Part shown: piece by piece, positions 8,336 to 17,660 of the stretch
How positions within the stretch are numbered: the stretch's first letter is position 1
Layout: every line of letters starts with the position of its first letter
Source of the DNA: Priestia koreensis
GTDB taxonomy: Bacteria; Bacillota; Bacilli; Bacillales; Bacillaceae_H
DNA: 64,000 nt
Assembly: GCF_001274935.1 (NCBI RefSeq)
Contig: NZ_LILC01000037.1
Location: forward strand, 1 to 64,000
Reading direction: 5' to 3'
Position numbers and translations under genes: made by a program
The notes under the pieces: generated by a model
The model's input: the letters and a program-made list of their open reading frames with translations, nothing else
Told to the model about the DNA's origin: nothing
The model's database searches: none

Positions 8336-8788
8336 TTAGTTCGAATCTGACTGATCTTTATCACGCAATCCTTTTTCCATTGCTTTCCAAGCTAATGTGG
8401 CACATTTAATACGTGCTGGGAACTTTGAGACACCTTGCAGTGCTTCAATGTCCTCTAACTCTATACTATCATCATATTCTTTCCCTTGCATCATGTCGGA
8501 GAAAATCTGAGACATGTGAAGAGCTTCTTCGATCGGCTTGCCTTTCACTGCTTGTGTCATCATAGATGCAGATGCCATTGAAATCGAGCAACCTTCACCT
8601 TCAAATTTCACATCAGATACTTTGCCTTCCTCGACTTTAAACGAAAGTTGAATACGATCGCCACACGTTGGATTGTTCATGTTGATCGTCACCGTATCTT
8701 CTTCTAATACGCCGCGATTACGTGGATTTTTATAATGATCCATAATCACCTGACGATACAACACATCAAGGTTGTTATTAAAAGACAT
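8336..8788 (-). CDS. sufU: Zinc-dependent sulfurtransferase SufU
   Basis: About 150 residues. SufU accepts persulfide sulfur from SufS and passes it to the SufBCD scaffold. The zinc ligands are visible: C42 and D44 in PTCGDRIQ, C67 in GEGCSISMAS, and a third cysteine in RIKCATLAW. The start at 8788 (MSFNNNLDVLYRQ) is chosen over the longer frame because it matches known SufU N termini and follows AAAGGAG. It overlaps the sufS end by 11 bp, indicating coupled translation. Confidence 0.96.
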   Translation of the reverse strand: MSFNNNLDVLYRQVIMDHYKNPRNRGVLEEDTVTINMNNPTCGDRIQLSFKVEEGKVSDVKFEGEGCSISMASASMMTQAVKGKPIEEALHMSQIFSDMMQGKEYDDSIELEDIEALQGVSKFPARIKCATLAWKAMEKGLRDKDQSDSN

Positions 8789-9998
8789 TAGTGAAATACT
8801 CCTTTGTTTTGACAAGCGATGATACAAACTTATCCACATCTTCTTCTGTGTTATACAGGTAGAAGCTTGCGCGCGCCGTTGCTGAAACATTTAGGTAGCG
8901 CATTAATGGTTGTGCACAGTGATGACCGGCACGAACTGCAATTCCTTCAGCGTCTAATACCGTTGCCACATCATGAGGATGGACTTCGTCAAGATTAAAC
9001 GTTACAAGGCCTGCGCGCTCTGTTGGACCATAAATGGTAACACCGTCAACTTCAGACATACGACCAAGCGCATATTGGGCAAGCTTATGCTCATGCGCCT
9101 CAATATTTTCTAAACCAACTTCTTCTAGGAAATCAATGGCTGCACCTAGACCAATTGCGCCTGCAATGATCGGCGTGCCGCCTTCAAATTTCCACGGAAG
9201 CTCTTTCCACGTTGAATCGTATAGGTTAACAAAGTCAATCATTTCCCCGCCAAATTCAACTGGCTCCATGTTTTCTAGAAGTGCCTTTTTACCGTACAGT
9301 ACCCCGATACCTGTCGGGCCACACATTTTGTGACCTGAGAAGACAAAGAAGTCGCAGTCTAGATCCTGTACGTCTACCTTCATATGAGGCGTACTTTGTG
9401 CACCATCTACGACCATAATCGCACCATTGTCATGGGCAATTTTGGTGATTTCTTTAATCCGGTTGATCGTTCCTAGCACGTTTGATACTTGCATGATTGA
9501 AACGATCTTTGTATTTGATGTAATGGTCTTTTTCACTTCTTCAAGATCCAAGCGACCATCCTCTGTTAAATCAATATATTTTAGCGTTGCGCCTGTTTGC
9601 TTCGCTACTTGTTGCCATGGAATGATATTACTATGGTGTTCCATATGCGTAATGACAATTTCATCGCCTTCTGAAAGATTCGCTCGCCCGTAGCTTGCTG
9701 CAATCGTGTTAAGAGAAGTAGTTGTTCCACGCGTGAAAATAACCTCTTCCGTCGACTTTGCATTAATAAACTTACGAACCTTTTCACGAGCGCCTTCATA
9801 GCCATCCGTTGCTCTTGTTCCTAACGTATGAACACCGCGGTGAACGTTTGAGTTGTAACCACGGTAATACTGTTCAATTGCCTCAATAACAGCCGTTGGC
9901 TTTTGAGAAGTTGCAGCACTGTCTAGATAAACAAGTGGATTCCCATTAACTTGCTGATCTAGGATAGGGAAGTGCTGACGGATATTTTTCATATCCAT
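8778..9998 (-). CDS. sufS: Cysteine desulfurase SufS
   Basis: 406-residue PLP enzyme that removes sulfur from L-cysteine as a persulfide for Fe-S assembly. The PLP lysine lies in FSGHKMCGPTG and the catalytic cysteine in VRAGHHCAQPL, both standard group II desulfurase motifs. The ATG at 9998 shares its first base with the sufD stop (TGATG); a TTG one codon upstream is possible but less likely. 406 residues equals the B. subtilis length. Confidence 0.97.
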   Translation of the reverse strand: MDMKNIRQHFPILDQQVNGNPLVYLDSAATSQKPTAVIEAIEQYYRGYNSNVHRGVHTLGTRATDGYEGAREKVRKFINAKSTEEVIFTRGTTTSLNTIAASYGRANLSEGDEIVITHMEHHSNIIPWQQVAKQTGATLKYIDLTEDGRLDLEEVKKTITSNTKIVSIMQVSNVLGTINRIKEITKIAHDNGAIMVVDGAQSTPHMKVDVQDLDCDFFVFSGHKMCGPTGIGVLYGKKALLENMEPVEFGGEMIDFVNLYDSTWKELPWKFEGGTPIIAGAIGLGAAIDFLEEVGLENIEAHEHKLAQYALGRMSEVDGVTIYGPTERAGLVTFNLDEVHPHDVATVLDAEGIAVRAGHHCAQPLMRYLNVSATARASFYLYNTEEDVDKFVSSLVKTKEYFTNVF

Positions 9999-11305
9999 CA
10001 ACGAACTTTCCTTTCAATAACTTCTACTAGCTGCTTCTTAACTGTTTCAATTGGAAGAGCATTAACAACTGGTGCTAGGAATCCATGAATTACTAGACGT
10101 TCAGCTTCAACACGTGGAATACCACGGCTCATTAGATAGTATAGTTGAACAGGATCTACGCGACCTACAGAAGCAGCATGACCTGCTGTTACATCGTCTT
10201 CATCAATTAATAGAATTGGGTTCGCATCTCCACGTGCTTTTTCGCTAAGCATTAATACGCGAGATTCTTGTTCAGCGTTTGCTTTAGAAGCACCGTGTTC
10301 AATTTTACCGATCCCGTTAAAGATTGAAGAAGCACTGTCTTTCATTACGCCATGTTTTAAAATATAACCTTCTGAGTGTTTACCAAAATGAACAACTTGA
10401 GTAGTGAAGTTTTGTTTTTGCTCTCCACGTCCAACTGTTACTGTTTTAGTATCTCCATAAGAGCCGTCACCCATTAGGTACGTTGTATTTTCAGACACTG
10501 TGTTTCCTTCGTTCATTAAACCTAGTGCCCATTCAATACGACCATCACGCCCTGCTACACCGCGACGATTTACGTAAACAGTTGATCCTTCTGAAAGGTA
10601 ATCTACTGCACCAAACGTTACTTTTGCATTTGTGTTTGCAAATACTTCGGCAACGATGTTTACAACCGCTTCGTTTGCACCACTTGTAGAAATATAGTTT
10701 TCTACATATGTTACAGAACTGTTGTCATCTGCTACGACAATAACGTGGTTGAATAATGCTGCGTTTGCATCTTCATGTACAAATACAGATTGAAGTGGTT
10801 CTGCTACTTCAACATTTTTCGGTACATAGATGAATACCCCACCGTTTACTAGTGCAGCATGTAGAGCTGTTAGACGATTTTCATCTACTTTTACTCCGTC
10901 TTTCATGAAGTACTTTTGTAGAAGCTCGCCGTGTTCTCTTGCAGCTGTTTGGATATCAGTGAAGATCACGCCTTGCTCTTTTAACGTATCAGAAACCGCT
11001 GCATATGCAGGTGATTCATTGCGCTGTACGTAAAGATTTTTTGCATTTTCTGTATCGATAAGTGCCTTTACTTCCTCAGAAAGCTCATCAATAGAGCTAA
11101 CAGCCGCTGCTTTTGTCGCATGGTTTGAGAAAGAAGTAAAATTCCACTTAGTAATGTTTGTTTTATCTGCTCTTGGTAGTGAAAGATCTTCTGCCTTCGC
11201 AAGAGCCTGTAAGCGAAGGTCTAGAAGCCAGCTTGGTTCGTTCGCTTCTTTAGAGAAGCTGCTGACGTACTCCTGATCTACCGGTAGTTTAGTGTCAATA
11301 GTCAT
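9998..11305 (-). CDS. sufD: Fe-S cluster assembly protein SufD
   Basis: 435-residue beta-helix partner of SufB in the SufBC2D scaffold. The C-terminal LLIDEDDVTAGHAASVGRVD and QLYYLMSRGIPRVEAERLVI blocks are characteristic. The N terminus (WLLDLRLQALAKAEDLSLP) is the usual SufD opening. It lies 17 bp after sufC and is directly coupled to sufS. Confidence 0.97.
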   Translation of the reverse strand: MTIDTKLPVDQEYVSSFSKEANEPSWLLDLRLQALAKAEDLSLPRADKTNITKWNFTSFSNHATKAAAVSSIDELSEEVKALIDTENAKNLYVQRNESPAYAAVSDTLKEQGVIFTDIQTAAREHGELLQKYFMKDGVKVDENRLTALHAALVNGGVFIYVPKNVEVAEPLQSVFVHEDANAALFNHVIVVADDNSSVTYVENYISTSGANEAVVNIVAEVFANTNAKVTFGAVDYLSEGSTVYVNRRGVAGRDGRIEWALGLMNEGNTVSENTTYLMGDGSYGDTKTVTVGRGEQKQNFTTQVVHFGKHSEGYILKHGVMKDSASSIFNGIGKIEHGASKANAEQESRVLMLSEKARGDANPILLIDEDDVTAGHAASVGRVDPVQLYYLMSRGIPRVEAERLVIHGFLAPVVNALPIETVKKQLVEVIERKVR

Positions 11306-11322
11306 TTGAATCCTCCTATCGC

Positions 11323-12108
11323 TTACGCTTCTTCGCCTACTGTTTCGTCTTCAATACCTAGTTCTTGTTTAATCCAGTCGTAACCTTCTGCTTCTAGACG
11401 TTGTGCTAATTCAGCACCACCAGATTTTACGACACGACCTTGCATCATTACGTGTACATGGTCAGGTGTGATGTAGTTAAGTAGACGTTGGTAGTGAGTG
11501 ATGATCAAGCAACCAAAGTCTTCTCCGCGCATTTCGTTGATCCCTTTTGAAACAACTTTTAACGCATCGATATCTAAACCAGAATCGATTTCGTCAAGAA
11601 TTGCAATTTTCGGTTGGATCATCATTAATTGAAGAATTTCGTTACGTTTTTTCTCCCCACCGGAGAAGCCTTCGTTTAGGTAACGTTGAGCCATATCTGG
11701 ATCCATTTCTAGGAACTCCATGTTTTTGTCAAGCTGACGGATAAATTTCATAAGAGAAATTTCATCGCCCTCTTCACGACGTGCGTTAATAGAAGAACGT
11801 AAGAAGTCTGCGTTTGTTACACCGCTGATTTCACTTGGGTATTGCATAGCAAGGAATAGACCTACGCGTGCACGCTCGTCTACTTCCATTTCTAATACGT
11901 CTTCACCGTCAAATAAGATGCTACCTTGTGTAACTTCATATTTTGGATGTCCCATAATTGCAGAAGATAAAGTAGATTTACCTGTTCCGTTAGGGCCCAT
12001 GATTGCGTGGATTTCTCCACCCTTAATTTCTAAATTTACACCTTTTAAGATCTCTTTGCCGTCGATTGCTACATGAAGATCTTTGATCGTTAATGTTGAT
12101 GCTGCCAT
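11323..12108 (-). CDS. sufC: Fe-S assembly ATPase SufC
   Basis: 261-residue ABC-type ATPase that drives rearrangement of the SufBCD scaffold. Walker A is GPNGTGKST, the signature is EGFSGGEKKR and Walker B is IAILDEIDSGLD; the SGGEKKR form is distinctive of SufC rather than transporters. The start at 12108 (MAASTLTIKDL) follows GGAGG with 7 bases of spacing; the longer frame begins in the leader. First gene of the operon, preceded by an AT-rich region of about 190 bp that should hold the promoter. Confidence 0.97.
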   Translation of the reverse strand: MAASTLTIKDLHVAIDGKEILKGVNLEIKGGEIHAIMGPNGTGKSTLSSAIMGHPKYEVTQGSILFDGEDVLEMEVDERARVGLFLAMQYPSEISGVTNADFLRSSINARREEGDEISLMKFIRQLDKNMEFLEMDPDMAQRYLNEGFSGGEKKRNEILQLMMIQPKIAILDEIDSGLDIDALKVVSKGINEMRGEDFGCLIITHYQRLLNYITPDHVHVMMQGRVVKSGGAELAQRLEAEGYDWIKQELGIEDETVGEEA

Positions 12109-12297
12109 GATAAAACCTCCATCCAATTCTATACGTATATTCAAATTATATACCTATATAATTTTTATTAATTCTCAATTTATTCTCATTACAATCTTAT
12201 AACAAATGAAATGTTATAGCAACCTTTTGGACCAGATCTTCCCTAGTTAATTCATGACTCGTTTCTATGTAAAAATGAATGAGTTTCTACTTATTAA

Positions 12298-12335
12298 AAT
12301 AGACCTTCCTCCTGAAATGGAAGAAGGTCTATTTT
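12298..12335 (-). terminator. Terminator of yurZ
   Basis: AAAATAGACCTTC pairs with GAAGGTCTATTTT 14 bp after the yurZ stop. It isolates yurZ from the suf operon. Confidence 0.8.
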
Positions 12336-12348
12336 GCTCATGTAAAAA

Positions 12349-12726
12349 TTAATGCGTGCGATGATCTAACTCGTGGATACATTCGTGAACGAGCGTAACG
12401 GCTTGACTCATAGCCGCTCCCCCACCAAATGCTGCCGCTACGCCACAGGCTTCTAAAATTTCTTTTTCAGTTGCCCCTTGATCTAGGCACCCTTTTGTAT
12501 GATAAATCATACAGTACTCATCTTGAGCTACTAAGCTAATGCCAAGCGCAATCAGCTGTTTTTCCTTTTTGGAAAGCTCTCCTTCTTTAAAGCACGCTTC
12601 GGTAAACGCATTAAACGTCTTTGTTACGTCAGGCATTTTTTCAGCAAAATGACCAACTCCAATTTTATATGCGTGTAACGCTTGTTCTGTCGAGCTCGTT
12701 GGCTGTTGATTTTCCATATGTAGCAT
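12349..12726 (-). CDS. yurZ: Carboxymuconolactone decarboxylase-like protein YurZ
   Basis: 125-residue AhpD/CMD-fold protein. The motif region reads DEYCMIYHTKGC. The classical AhpD site is C-x2-C-x3-H; here the second cysteine and the histidine remain (C-x3-H) while the first cysteine position is aspartate, so a standard AhpD disulfide peroxidase is unlikely. A helix rich in Gly/Ala (GVAAAFGGGAAMSQAVTLVHE) follows, as in the family. Position next to sufC matches B. subtilis yurZ. The substrate is unknown. Confidence 0.85.
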   Translation of the reverse strand: MLHMENQQPTSSTEQALHAYKIGVGHFAEKMPDVTKTFNAFTEACFKEGELSKKEKQLIALGISLVAQDEYCMIYHTKGCLDQGATEKEILEACGVAAAFGGGAAMSQAVTLVHECIHELDHRTH

Positions 12727-12821
12727 TCATCTCCCATCATGATCGTTGTTCTTGCTTTAGTATGTCCTGGACACAAATATGATTATTCGCTCCTTGTGGG
12801 AAAATTGATGTGGAATAAACT

Positions 12822-12855
12822 AAAAAAAGAGCGTTGCTTATGCAACACTCTTTTA
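12822..12855 (-). terminator. Terminator of metNIQ
   Basis: AAAAGAGTGTTGC pairs with GCAACGCTCTTTT and is followed by a T-run on the minus strand, just after the metQ stop. Confidence 0.85.
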
Positions 12856-12867
12856 ATGACTAACCTA

Positions 12868-13701
12868 TTATTTTGATACTGGAAGTACAGCACCTTTGTA
12901 TTTCTCTTTAATGAAATCTTTAATTTCTTTTGATTGTAAAACAGCGACTAATTCTTTAATTTTCTTCTTATTTTCGTCGCCTTTACGAACAGTGATGATA
13001 TTCGCATACGGGTTGTCTTTTGTTGATTCAACGGCAATTGGATCTTTTACTGGATCTAATCCTGCATCAAGCGCGTAGTTGGCATTGATGACAACTGCAT
13101 CGCCTTGATCATTTTTGTACACTTGTGGCAATAGGCCTGCTTCAACATTCGCTTTAAACTTTAGCTTTTTCGGATTATCCACAATATCTTTAATTTGAGC
13201 ATCTACTTTGTCGACACCCTTTTTAAGCTTAATTACGCCCTGTTGTTCAAAGATGGAAAGAATACGCCCTTGTTCTGAAACAGCATCACGCATTACAACC
13301 GTTCCACCTTGCGGAAGGTCTTTTAAGCTTTTATATTTTTTAGAATAAATTCCGATTGGCTCGACATGAATAGCACCGGCACTTACAAATTTATAGCTTG
13401 GGTTATCCTTTAATACGGAATTCAAGTAAGGAACGTGTTGAAAATAATTCGCGTCCACGCGCTTTGTAGCAAGTGCCTTATTTGGAATGATATAATCTTG
13501 TGCAACCTCGATTTCTAAATCAATGCCTTTTTTCTTTAAAATTGGTTTTGCTTCCTCTAAAATCTCTGCGTGAGGAACGTTTGATGCACTAACTACTAAT
13601 TTGTCGTTATCAGAAGATGCGCTGTCGTTGCTCGTTCCGCATCCAGCTAATCCTAGTACCAGTAATGAAGATGCTGCTAAACCTGTTATCCACTTTTTCA
13701 T
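12868..13701 (-). CDS. metQ: Methionine-binding lipoprotein MetQ
   Basis: 277-residue NlpA-family binding protein. The signal peptide ends in the lipobox LAGC with lipidated C21, followed by a Ser/Asn/Asp linker, so the mature protein is anchored outside the membrane. It delivers D/L-methionine and its sulfoxides to MetNI. It is the last gene of metN-metI-metQ, 24 bp after metI, and controlled by the S-box upstream of metN. Confidence 0.96.
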   Translation of the reverse strand: MKKWITGLAASSLLVLGLAGCGTSNDSASSDNDKLVVSASNVPHAEILEEAKPILKKKGIDLEIEVAQDYIIPNKALATKRVDANYFQHVPYLNSVLKDNPSYKFVSAGAIHVEPIGIYSKKYKSLKDLPQGGTVVMRDAVSEQGRILSIFEQQGVIKLKKGVDKVDAQIKDIVDNPKKLKFKANVEAGLLPQVYKNDQGDAVVINANYALDAGLDPVKDPIAVESTKDNPYANIITVRKGDENKKKIKELVAVLQSKEIKDFIKEKYKGAVLPVSK

Positions 13702-13725
13702 ATTAGTTGATCTCCTTTTAATATG

Positions 13726-14394
13726 TTATCTCTTATCGATTTTTGCTGTAATAATATCTCCAATGAACTGGATGATAAATACAATAGCTAAAATTAAAAT
13801 AGTCGCTACTAATGTTACGTCATTATTATTTCGTTGGAATCCTTGTAGGTAAGCTAGGTTTCCCAGTCCCCCTGCACCTACTACTCCGGCCATAGCTGTA
13901 TATCCAACTAACGCAATAGCCGTTACTGTAATACCAGAAATTAGTGCTGGAAGTGCTTCTGGAAGTAATACCTTCCAGATGATTGTCCATGTGGTAGCTC
14001 CCATAGACCTTGCTGCTTCAATAACACCTTTATCAATCTCACGTAATCCAATTTCTACTAAACGTGCATAAAAGGGAGCAGAACCGATAATTAGTGCTGG
14101 CAGTGCTGCCTTTGCACCTAACATGTCGTTTACAAGGAAAATCGTGAACGGAATTAATAAGATAATCAAAATAAGGAACGGTATGGAACGGAAAATATTC
14201 ACAATCGCTGCCACAACTGCATTGATCGCTTTATTTTGCCAAAGCTGACCCTTGGATGTTAAAAACAACAGCATCCCTAATAAAATCCCTAAAATTAAAG
14301 TAGCTACGACAGAAATAGCGGTCATGAACAATGTTTCCTTGGTAGCTAGGATAATCTCGCTCGCCTCTACATTCGGAAAATACTTCTCAAACAT
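13726..14394 (-). CDS. metI: Methionine ABC transporter permease MetI
   Basis: 222 residues with five predicted membrane spans. The EAA loop, where MetN docks, reads EAARSMGATTWTIIWKVLLPEA. It overlaps metN by 8 bp. Length and sequence agree with the MetI family. Confidence 0.96.
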   Translation of the reverse strand: MFEKYFPNVEASEIILATKETLFMTAISVVATLILGILLGMLLFLTSKGQLWQNKAINAVVAAIVNIFRSIPFLILIILLIPFTIFLVNDMLGAKAALPALIIGSAPFYARLVEIGLREIDKGVIEAARSMGATTWTIIWKVLLPEALPALISGITVTAIALVGYTAMAGVVGAGGLGNLAYLQGFQRNNNDVTLVATILILAIVFIIQFIGDIITAKIDKR

Positions 14395-15412
14395 TTGTAA
14401 TCACCTCTACTTCTACCTGCTGCTGTTTCACAAACTCAATGGCCTTCTCTACTTCACTCTCGCATCCACCAAGGTGAATCACGAGTGTTCCGTACGAGCC
14501 GCCCTGCGTGTAAGATACTTTCCCCTGTAGAATGTTGACGGTAATATCAAATTCTTTGATAACACTCGTAATGAGCGGTTGCTCAGCTCCTTGACCGATA
14601 AAGGTCAGCTGAATAATATGTCCATCTGGATATTGTTCTCGTACATTCTCAATTGCTTCAAAGCTCTCATCTGCCTCTGTTACTTGTTTCACGAATGTTT
14701 TGGTAATTTGAGCTTGAGGTCTTTTGAAAACATCTAATACGTTGCCTTCTTCAGCTACTTTTCCATCTTCCATTACCGCAACACGATGACAAATTTTACG
14801 AATAACGTGCATTTCGTGCGTAATAAGTACAATGGTAAGTCCTAAGTTTTTGTTAATATCAACGAGCAGTTCTAAAATTGAATCGGTCGTTTGAGGATCT
14901 AGTGCTGACGTTGCTTCGTCACACAGCAACACTTTAGGATTGTTTGCGAGTGCTCTTGCAATTCCGACGCGCTGCTTTTGACCACCGCTGAGTTGTGAAG
15001 GATACGCATTTTCTCTGCCTTCTAATCCCACTAGCTTGATCAGCTCATCAACTCGTTTTAAACGCTCCTGCTTTGGTACTTTCGCAATTTCTAGCGGAAA
15101 TGAAATATTCTCTCTTACTGTACGAGACCAAAGAAGATTGAAATGTTGGAATATCATGCTGATTTCTTGGCGCGCTTTTCTTAATTTTCCGCCTTTTATT
15201 TGTCCAATATTGTTTCCTGCAACTTCCACCGTTCCCTCTGTTGGCTTCTCTAGACCGTTTAGCAACCGAATTAACGTACTTTTTCCGGCACCACTATAGC
15301 CAATAATGCCAAAGATTTCTCCCTGCTGTACGCGTAGATCCACGCCATCAACAGCTCGAACGGTTCCTTGACCACTTTGATATATTTTTTTCACACCTTG
15401 AAGTGTAATCAT
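14387..15412 (-). CDS. metN: Methionine ABC transporter ATPase MetN
   Basis: 341 residues. The nucleotide-binding domain has Walker A GYSGAGKST (38-46), signature LSGGQKQR and Walker B VLLCDEATSALD. The C-terminal NIL domain (about 265-341) is the substrate-sensing part that lets intracellular methionine inhibit transport. First gene of the operon, about 60 bp after the S-box terminator. Confidence 0.97.
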   Translation of the reverse strand: MITLQGVKKIYQSGQGTVRAVDGVDLRVQQGEIFGIIGYSGAGKSTLIRLLNGLEKPTEGTVEVAGNNIGQIKGGKLRKARQEISMIFQHFNLLWSRTVRENISFPLEIAKVPKQERLKRVDELIKLVGLEGRENAYPSQLSGGQKQRVGIARALANNPKVLLCDEATSALDPQTTDSILELLVDINKNLGLTIVLITHEMHVIRKICHRVAVMEDGKVAEEGNVLDVFKRPQAQITKTFVKQVTEADESFEAIENVREQYPDGHIIQLTFIGQGAEQPLITSVIKEFDITVNILQGKVSYTQGGSYGTLVIHLGGCESEVEKAIEFVKQQQVEVEVITNV

Positions 15413-15470
15413 GTTGACTATTCACCTTCCTCTTAAAAACCTATCGAAACGAGGACTCTTATCTAAAACA

Positions 15471-15634
15471 AAAAAGCCTTTCTGCATAAATGAGCAGAAA
15501 GGCTTTTGACCTTCCTCTCATCTTTCAAAGCACCATACTTGCATGCTTTGTAGGAATTGGCACCATTTCAGTCTTCACTGACGGTTGCCGGGTTTCACAG
15601 GGCCCAGTCCCTCCACCTCTCACGATAAGAGTTA
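15471..15634 (-). promoter_or_regulatory. S-box (SAM-I) riboswitch and terminator, metNIQ leader
   Basis: On the minus strand the conserved S-box elements appear in order: CTTATCGTGAGAGGTGGAGG, GGACTGGCCC-type block, GAAACCCGGCAACC, and AATGGTGCCAATTCC. P1 closes with GATGAGAG near 15515. A terminator follows (15471-15506; AAAGCCTTTCTGC/GCAGAAAGGCTTTT then T-run). With SAM bound, P1 holds and transcription stops, so metNIQ is expressed when methionine/SAM is low. Confidence 0.96.
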
Positions 15635-15738
15635 TCTATTTAAATTTTCGACAAATTTCGTTTTATTGGATACGATTGTGATTTTAGCACGTACTGAAAA
15701 AGGTGTCAACATTATTTTCACATCATCTTTTTGCAAAA

Positions 15739-17058
15739 TTAAAAGGTTAGTGAAGCAGACTTTTGCCCAGTTGCGACTTCGATTGCTTGCTCTAAATCAT
15801 TTAAAATATCATCAATATGCTCTATTCCAATAGATAAACGAATGAGGTCCTCGCTTACTCCTGCCTCTTTTAATTGATCAGCCGTAAGCTGCTGATGAGT
15901 TGTGCTAGCAGGATGGATAATCAAACTTTTTGAATCTCCTACATTCGCCACATGCGACCATAATTTAACAGAATTAATGAGTTTTTTCCCAGACTCTCGA
16001 CCACCTGCTATACCAAAAACAACTACAGCACCTGCACCTTTTGGTAAATATTTTGATGCTTCTTTTACTTGAGGATGTGACGGAACTTCCGGATAAAGCA
16101 CCCAGTCAACAGCAGGATGATTTTCTAAATATTGTACAACTTTTCTTGTATTCGCAATATGCTCCTTCATTCTTACGTGCAATGTTTCAAGACCTAGGCT
16201 AAATTGATACGCATTAAACGGACTAATGGATACGCCTAAATCACGGAGCAATTGTACACGTGCTTTTACGATGTAAGCAGCTGTACCAATTGCCTCTGCA
16301 TATACAAGATCATGGTAGCTAGCATCAGGCGTTATAAAACCAGGAAACTTCGGTGAATTCCAATCAAACTTTCCTCCGTCTACGATGACCCCGCCTAGAG
16401 TTGTTCCATTTCCCAACAACCATTTCGTCGCAGAGTGAACAACAATATCCGCTCCGTGCTCAATTGGACGGCATAGATATGGAGTAGCAAAGGTATTGTC
16501 GATAATAAGTGGAATGCCTGCCTCATGAGCAATAGTTGCGACAGCCTCGATGTCCAACACGCTTAAGCTTGGGTTGCCAATAGTTTCAGCATAAATAGCT
16601 TTTGTGTGAGGCGTAATCGCTTGTCTAAAGTTCTCAGGATTGCTCTGATCGACAAATGTTGTCTTGATTCCATAGCGAGGGAGTGTCGTATCAAATAAGT
16701 TATATGTACCTCCGTAAAGAGATGAAGACGAGACAATCTCATCGCCACTTCCTGCAATATTTAAAATAGCCGTCGTAATGGCCGCCATGCCGCTAGATAC
16801 GGCTAGACTCCCTACTCCACCTTCTAGCTGAGCGACTCTTTCTTCAAATACGGATACGGTAGGGTTATGGATTCGTGTATAAATGTAGCCAGGCTCTTGT
16901 AGCGCAAACAAATTAGCTGCGTGATCCGTGTCTTTAAACTGATATGCATTAGACATATAAATCGGCAAAGCCCTTGCACCTGTTAGTGGATCTGGTTGTA
17001 ATCCCCCGTGCACCCCTATTGTTTCCAGACGATACTTATTTGTTCCCTCTCCCATCAT
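15739..17058 (-). CDS. metY: O-acetylhomoserine sulfhydrylase (MetY-type)
   Basis: About 439-residue PLP enzyme of the Cys/Met metabolism family, longer than cystathionine gamma-synthases and matching O-acetylhomoserine aminocarboxypropyltransferases, which make homocysteine from sulfide. The PLP lysine lies in VHSATKWLLGNGTTLGG; the N-terminal IYMSNAYQFKDTDHAANLFAL is typical. The start at 17058 (or 17055) follows AAGGAG; the longer frame runs into the riboswitch terminator. It sits behind its own S-box, so SAM represses it. Confidence 0.92.
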   Translation of the reverse strand: MMGEGTNKYRLETIGVHGGLQPDPLTGARALPIYMSNAYQFKDTDHAANLFALQEPGYIYTRIHNPTVSVFEERVAQLEGGVGSLAVSSGMAAITTAILNIAGSGDEIVSSSSLYGGTYNLFDTTLPRYGIKTTFVDQSNPENFRQAITPHTKAIYAETIGNPSLSVLDIEAVATIAHEAGIPLIIDNTFATPYLCRPIEHGADIVVHSATKWLLGNGTTLGGVIVDGGKFDWNSPKFPGFITPDASYHDLVYAEAIGTAAYIVKARVQLLRDLGVSISPFNAYQFSLGLETLHVRMKEHIANTRKVVQYLENHPAVDWVLYPEVPSHPQVKEASKYLPKGAGAVVVFGIAGGRESGKKLINSVKLWSHVANVGDSKSLIIHPASTTHQQLTADQLKEAGVSEDLIRLSIGIEHIDDILNDLEQAIEVATGQKSASLTF

Positions 17059-17086
17059 CAACACTCCTTTAGTCAGATTCATTGAT

Positions 17087-17228
17087 AAAAAGCCTCTCTT
17101 CATAGAAAAGAGAGGCTTTTACTACCTGTTCTCATCTACCAGAATAAACTCTGTTGGAATTAGCACCGTGTGTACGTACCGGTTGCCGGGCTTCATAGGG
17201 CCAATCCCTCCACCACTCATGATAAGCA
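17087..17228 (-). promoter_or_regulatory. S-box (SAM-I) riboswitch and terminator, metY leader
   Basis: Minus strand shows CTTATCATGAGTGGTGGAGG, GGGATTGGCCC, GAAGCCCGGCAACCGG and CACGGTGCTAATTCC, with P1 closing at GATGAG near 17131. A terminator (AAAAGCCTCTCTT/AAGAGAGGCTTTTT, 17087-17120) follows and ends about 30 bp before metY. Confidence 0.96.
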
Positions 17229-17309
17229 TTCATGTTGATTATTTAATTCCTACTATTTTTATAGAATTATAGTATATTAAAACTAATAATTCCACATATT
17301 TTATTCGAC

Positions 17310-17337
17310 AAAAAAAGAGAGAATTTGACTTCTCTCC
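17310..17337 (-). terminator. Terminator of yusE/yusF
   Basis: GAGAGAA-GTCAAA-TTCTCTC followed by seven T residues on the minus strand, immediately after the yusE stop. Confidence 0.8.
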
Positions 17338-17339
17338 CT

Positions 17340-17648
17340 TCACGCTATCTCTCGCAGCTCGCCCAGTAAATACTCAATTGAGCGGAACGCATAAATCTTT
17401 TTGTAAATACGATCATTTTCCACTGCGATTAAACAAGGAACGCTCTCAATTTCAAACCGTTCTGCCATTTTCGGCATGTAATTTAAATTACACATGCCAA
17501 TTTCGAGCTGCGGCACTAGCTCTGCTGCTACTTCTAACATCTTCTTCGAAACTTGGCATGTCCCACACATCGGGGTATAAAAGAAAATGACCTGCATTCC
17601 TTTTTTCGCTAGCTGTAACTCAGCTTGCTGTTCTGTCCATTCTTGCAT
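17340..17648 (-). CDS. yusE: Thioredoxin-family protein YusE
   Basis: 102-residue thioredoxin-fold protein with the active site C-G-T-C in FFYTPMCGTCQVSKKML (about residues 28-31) and a cis-proline region SVPCLIAVE. No signal peptide is seen, so it is cytosolic. Partner unknown. It lies 12 bp after yusF, in the same order as B. subtilis yusE-yusF. Confidence 0.88.
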   Translation of the reverse strand: MQEWTEQQAELQLAKKGMQVIFFYTPMCGTCQVSKKMLEVAAELVPQLEIGMCNLNYMPKMAERFEIESVPCLIAVENDRIYKKIYAFRSIEYLLGELREIA

Positions 17649-17660
17649 GAAAACTCATCC

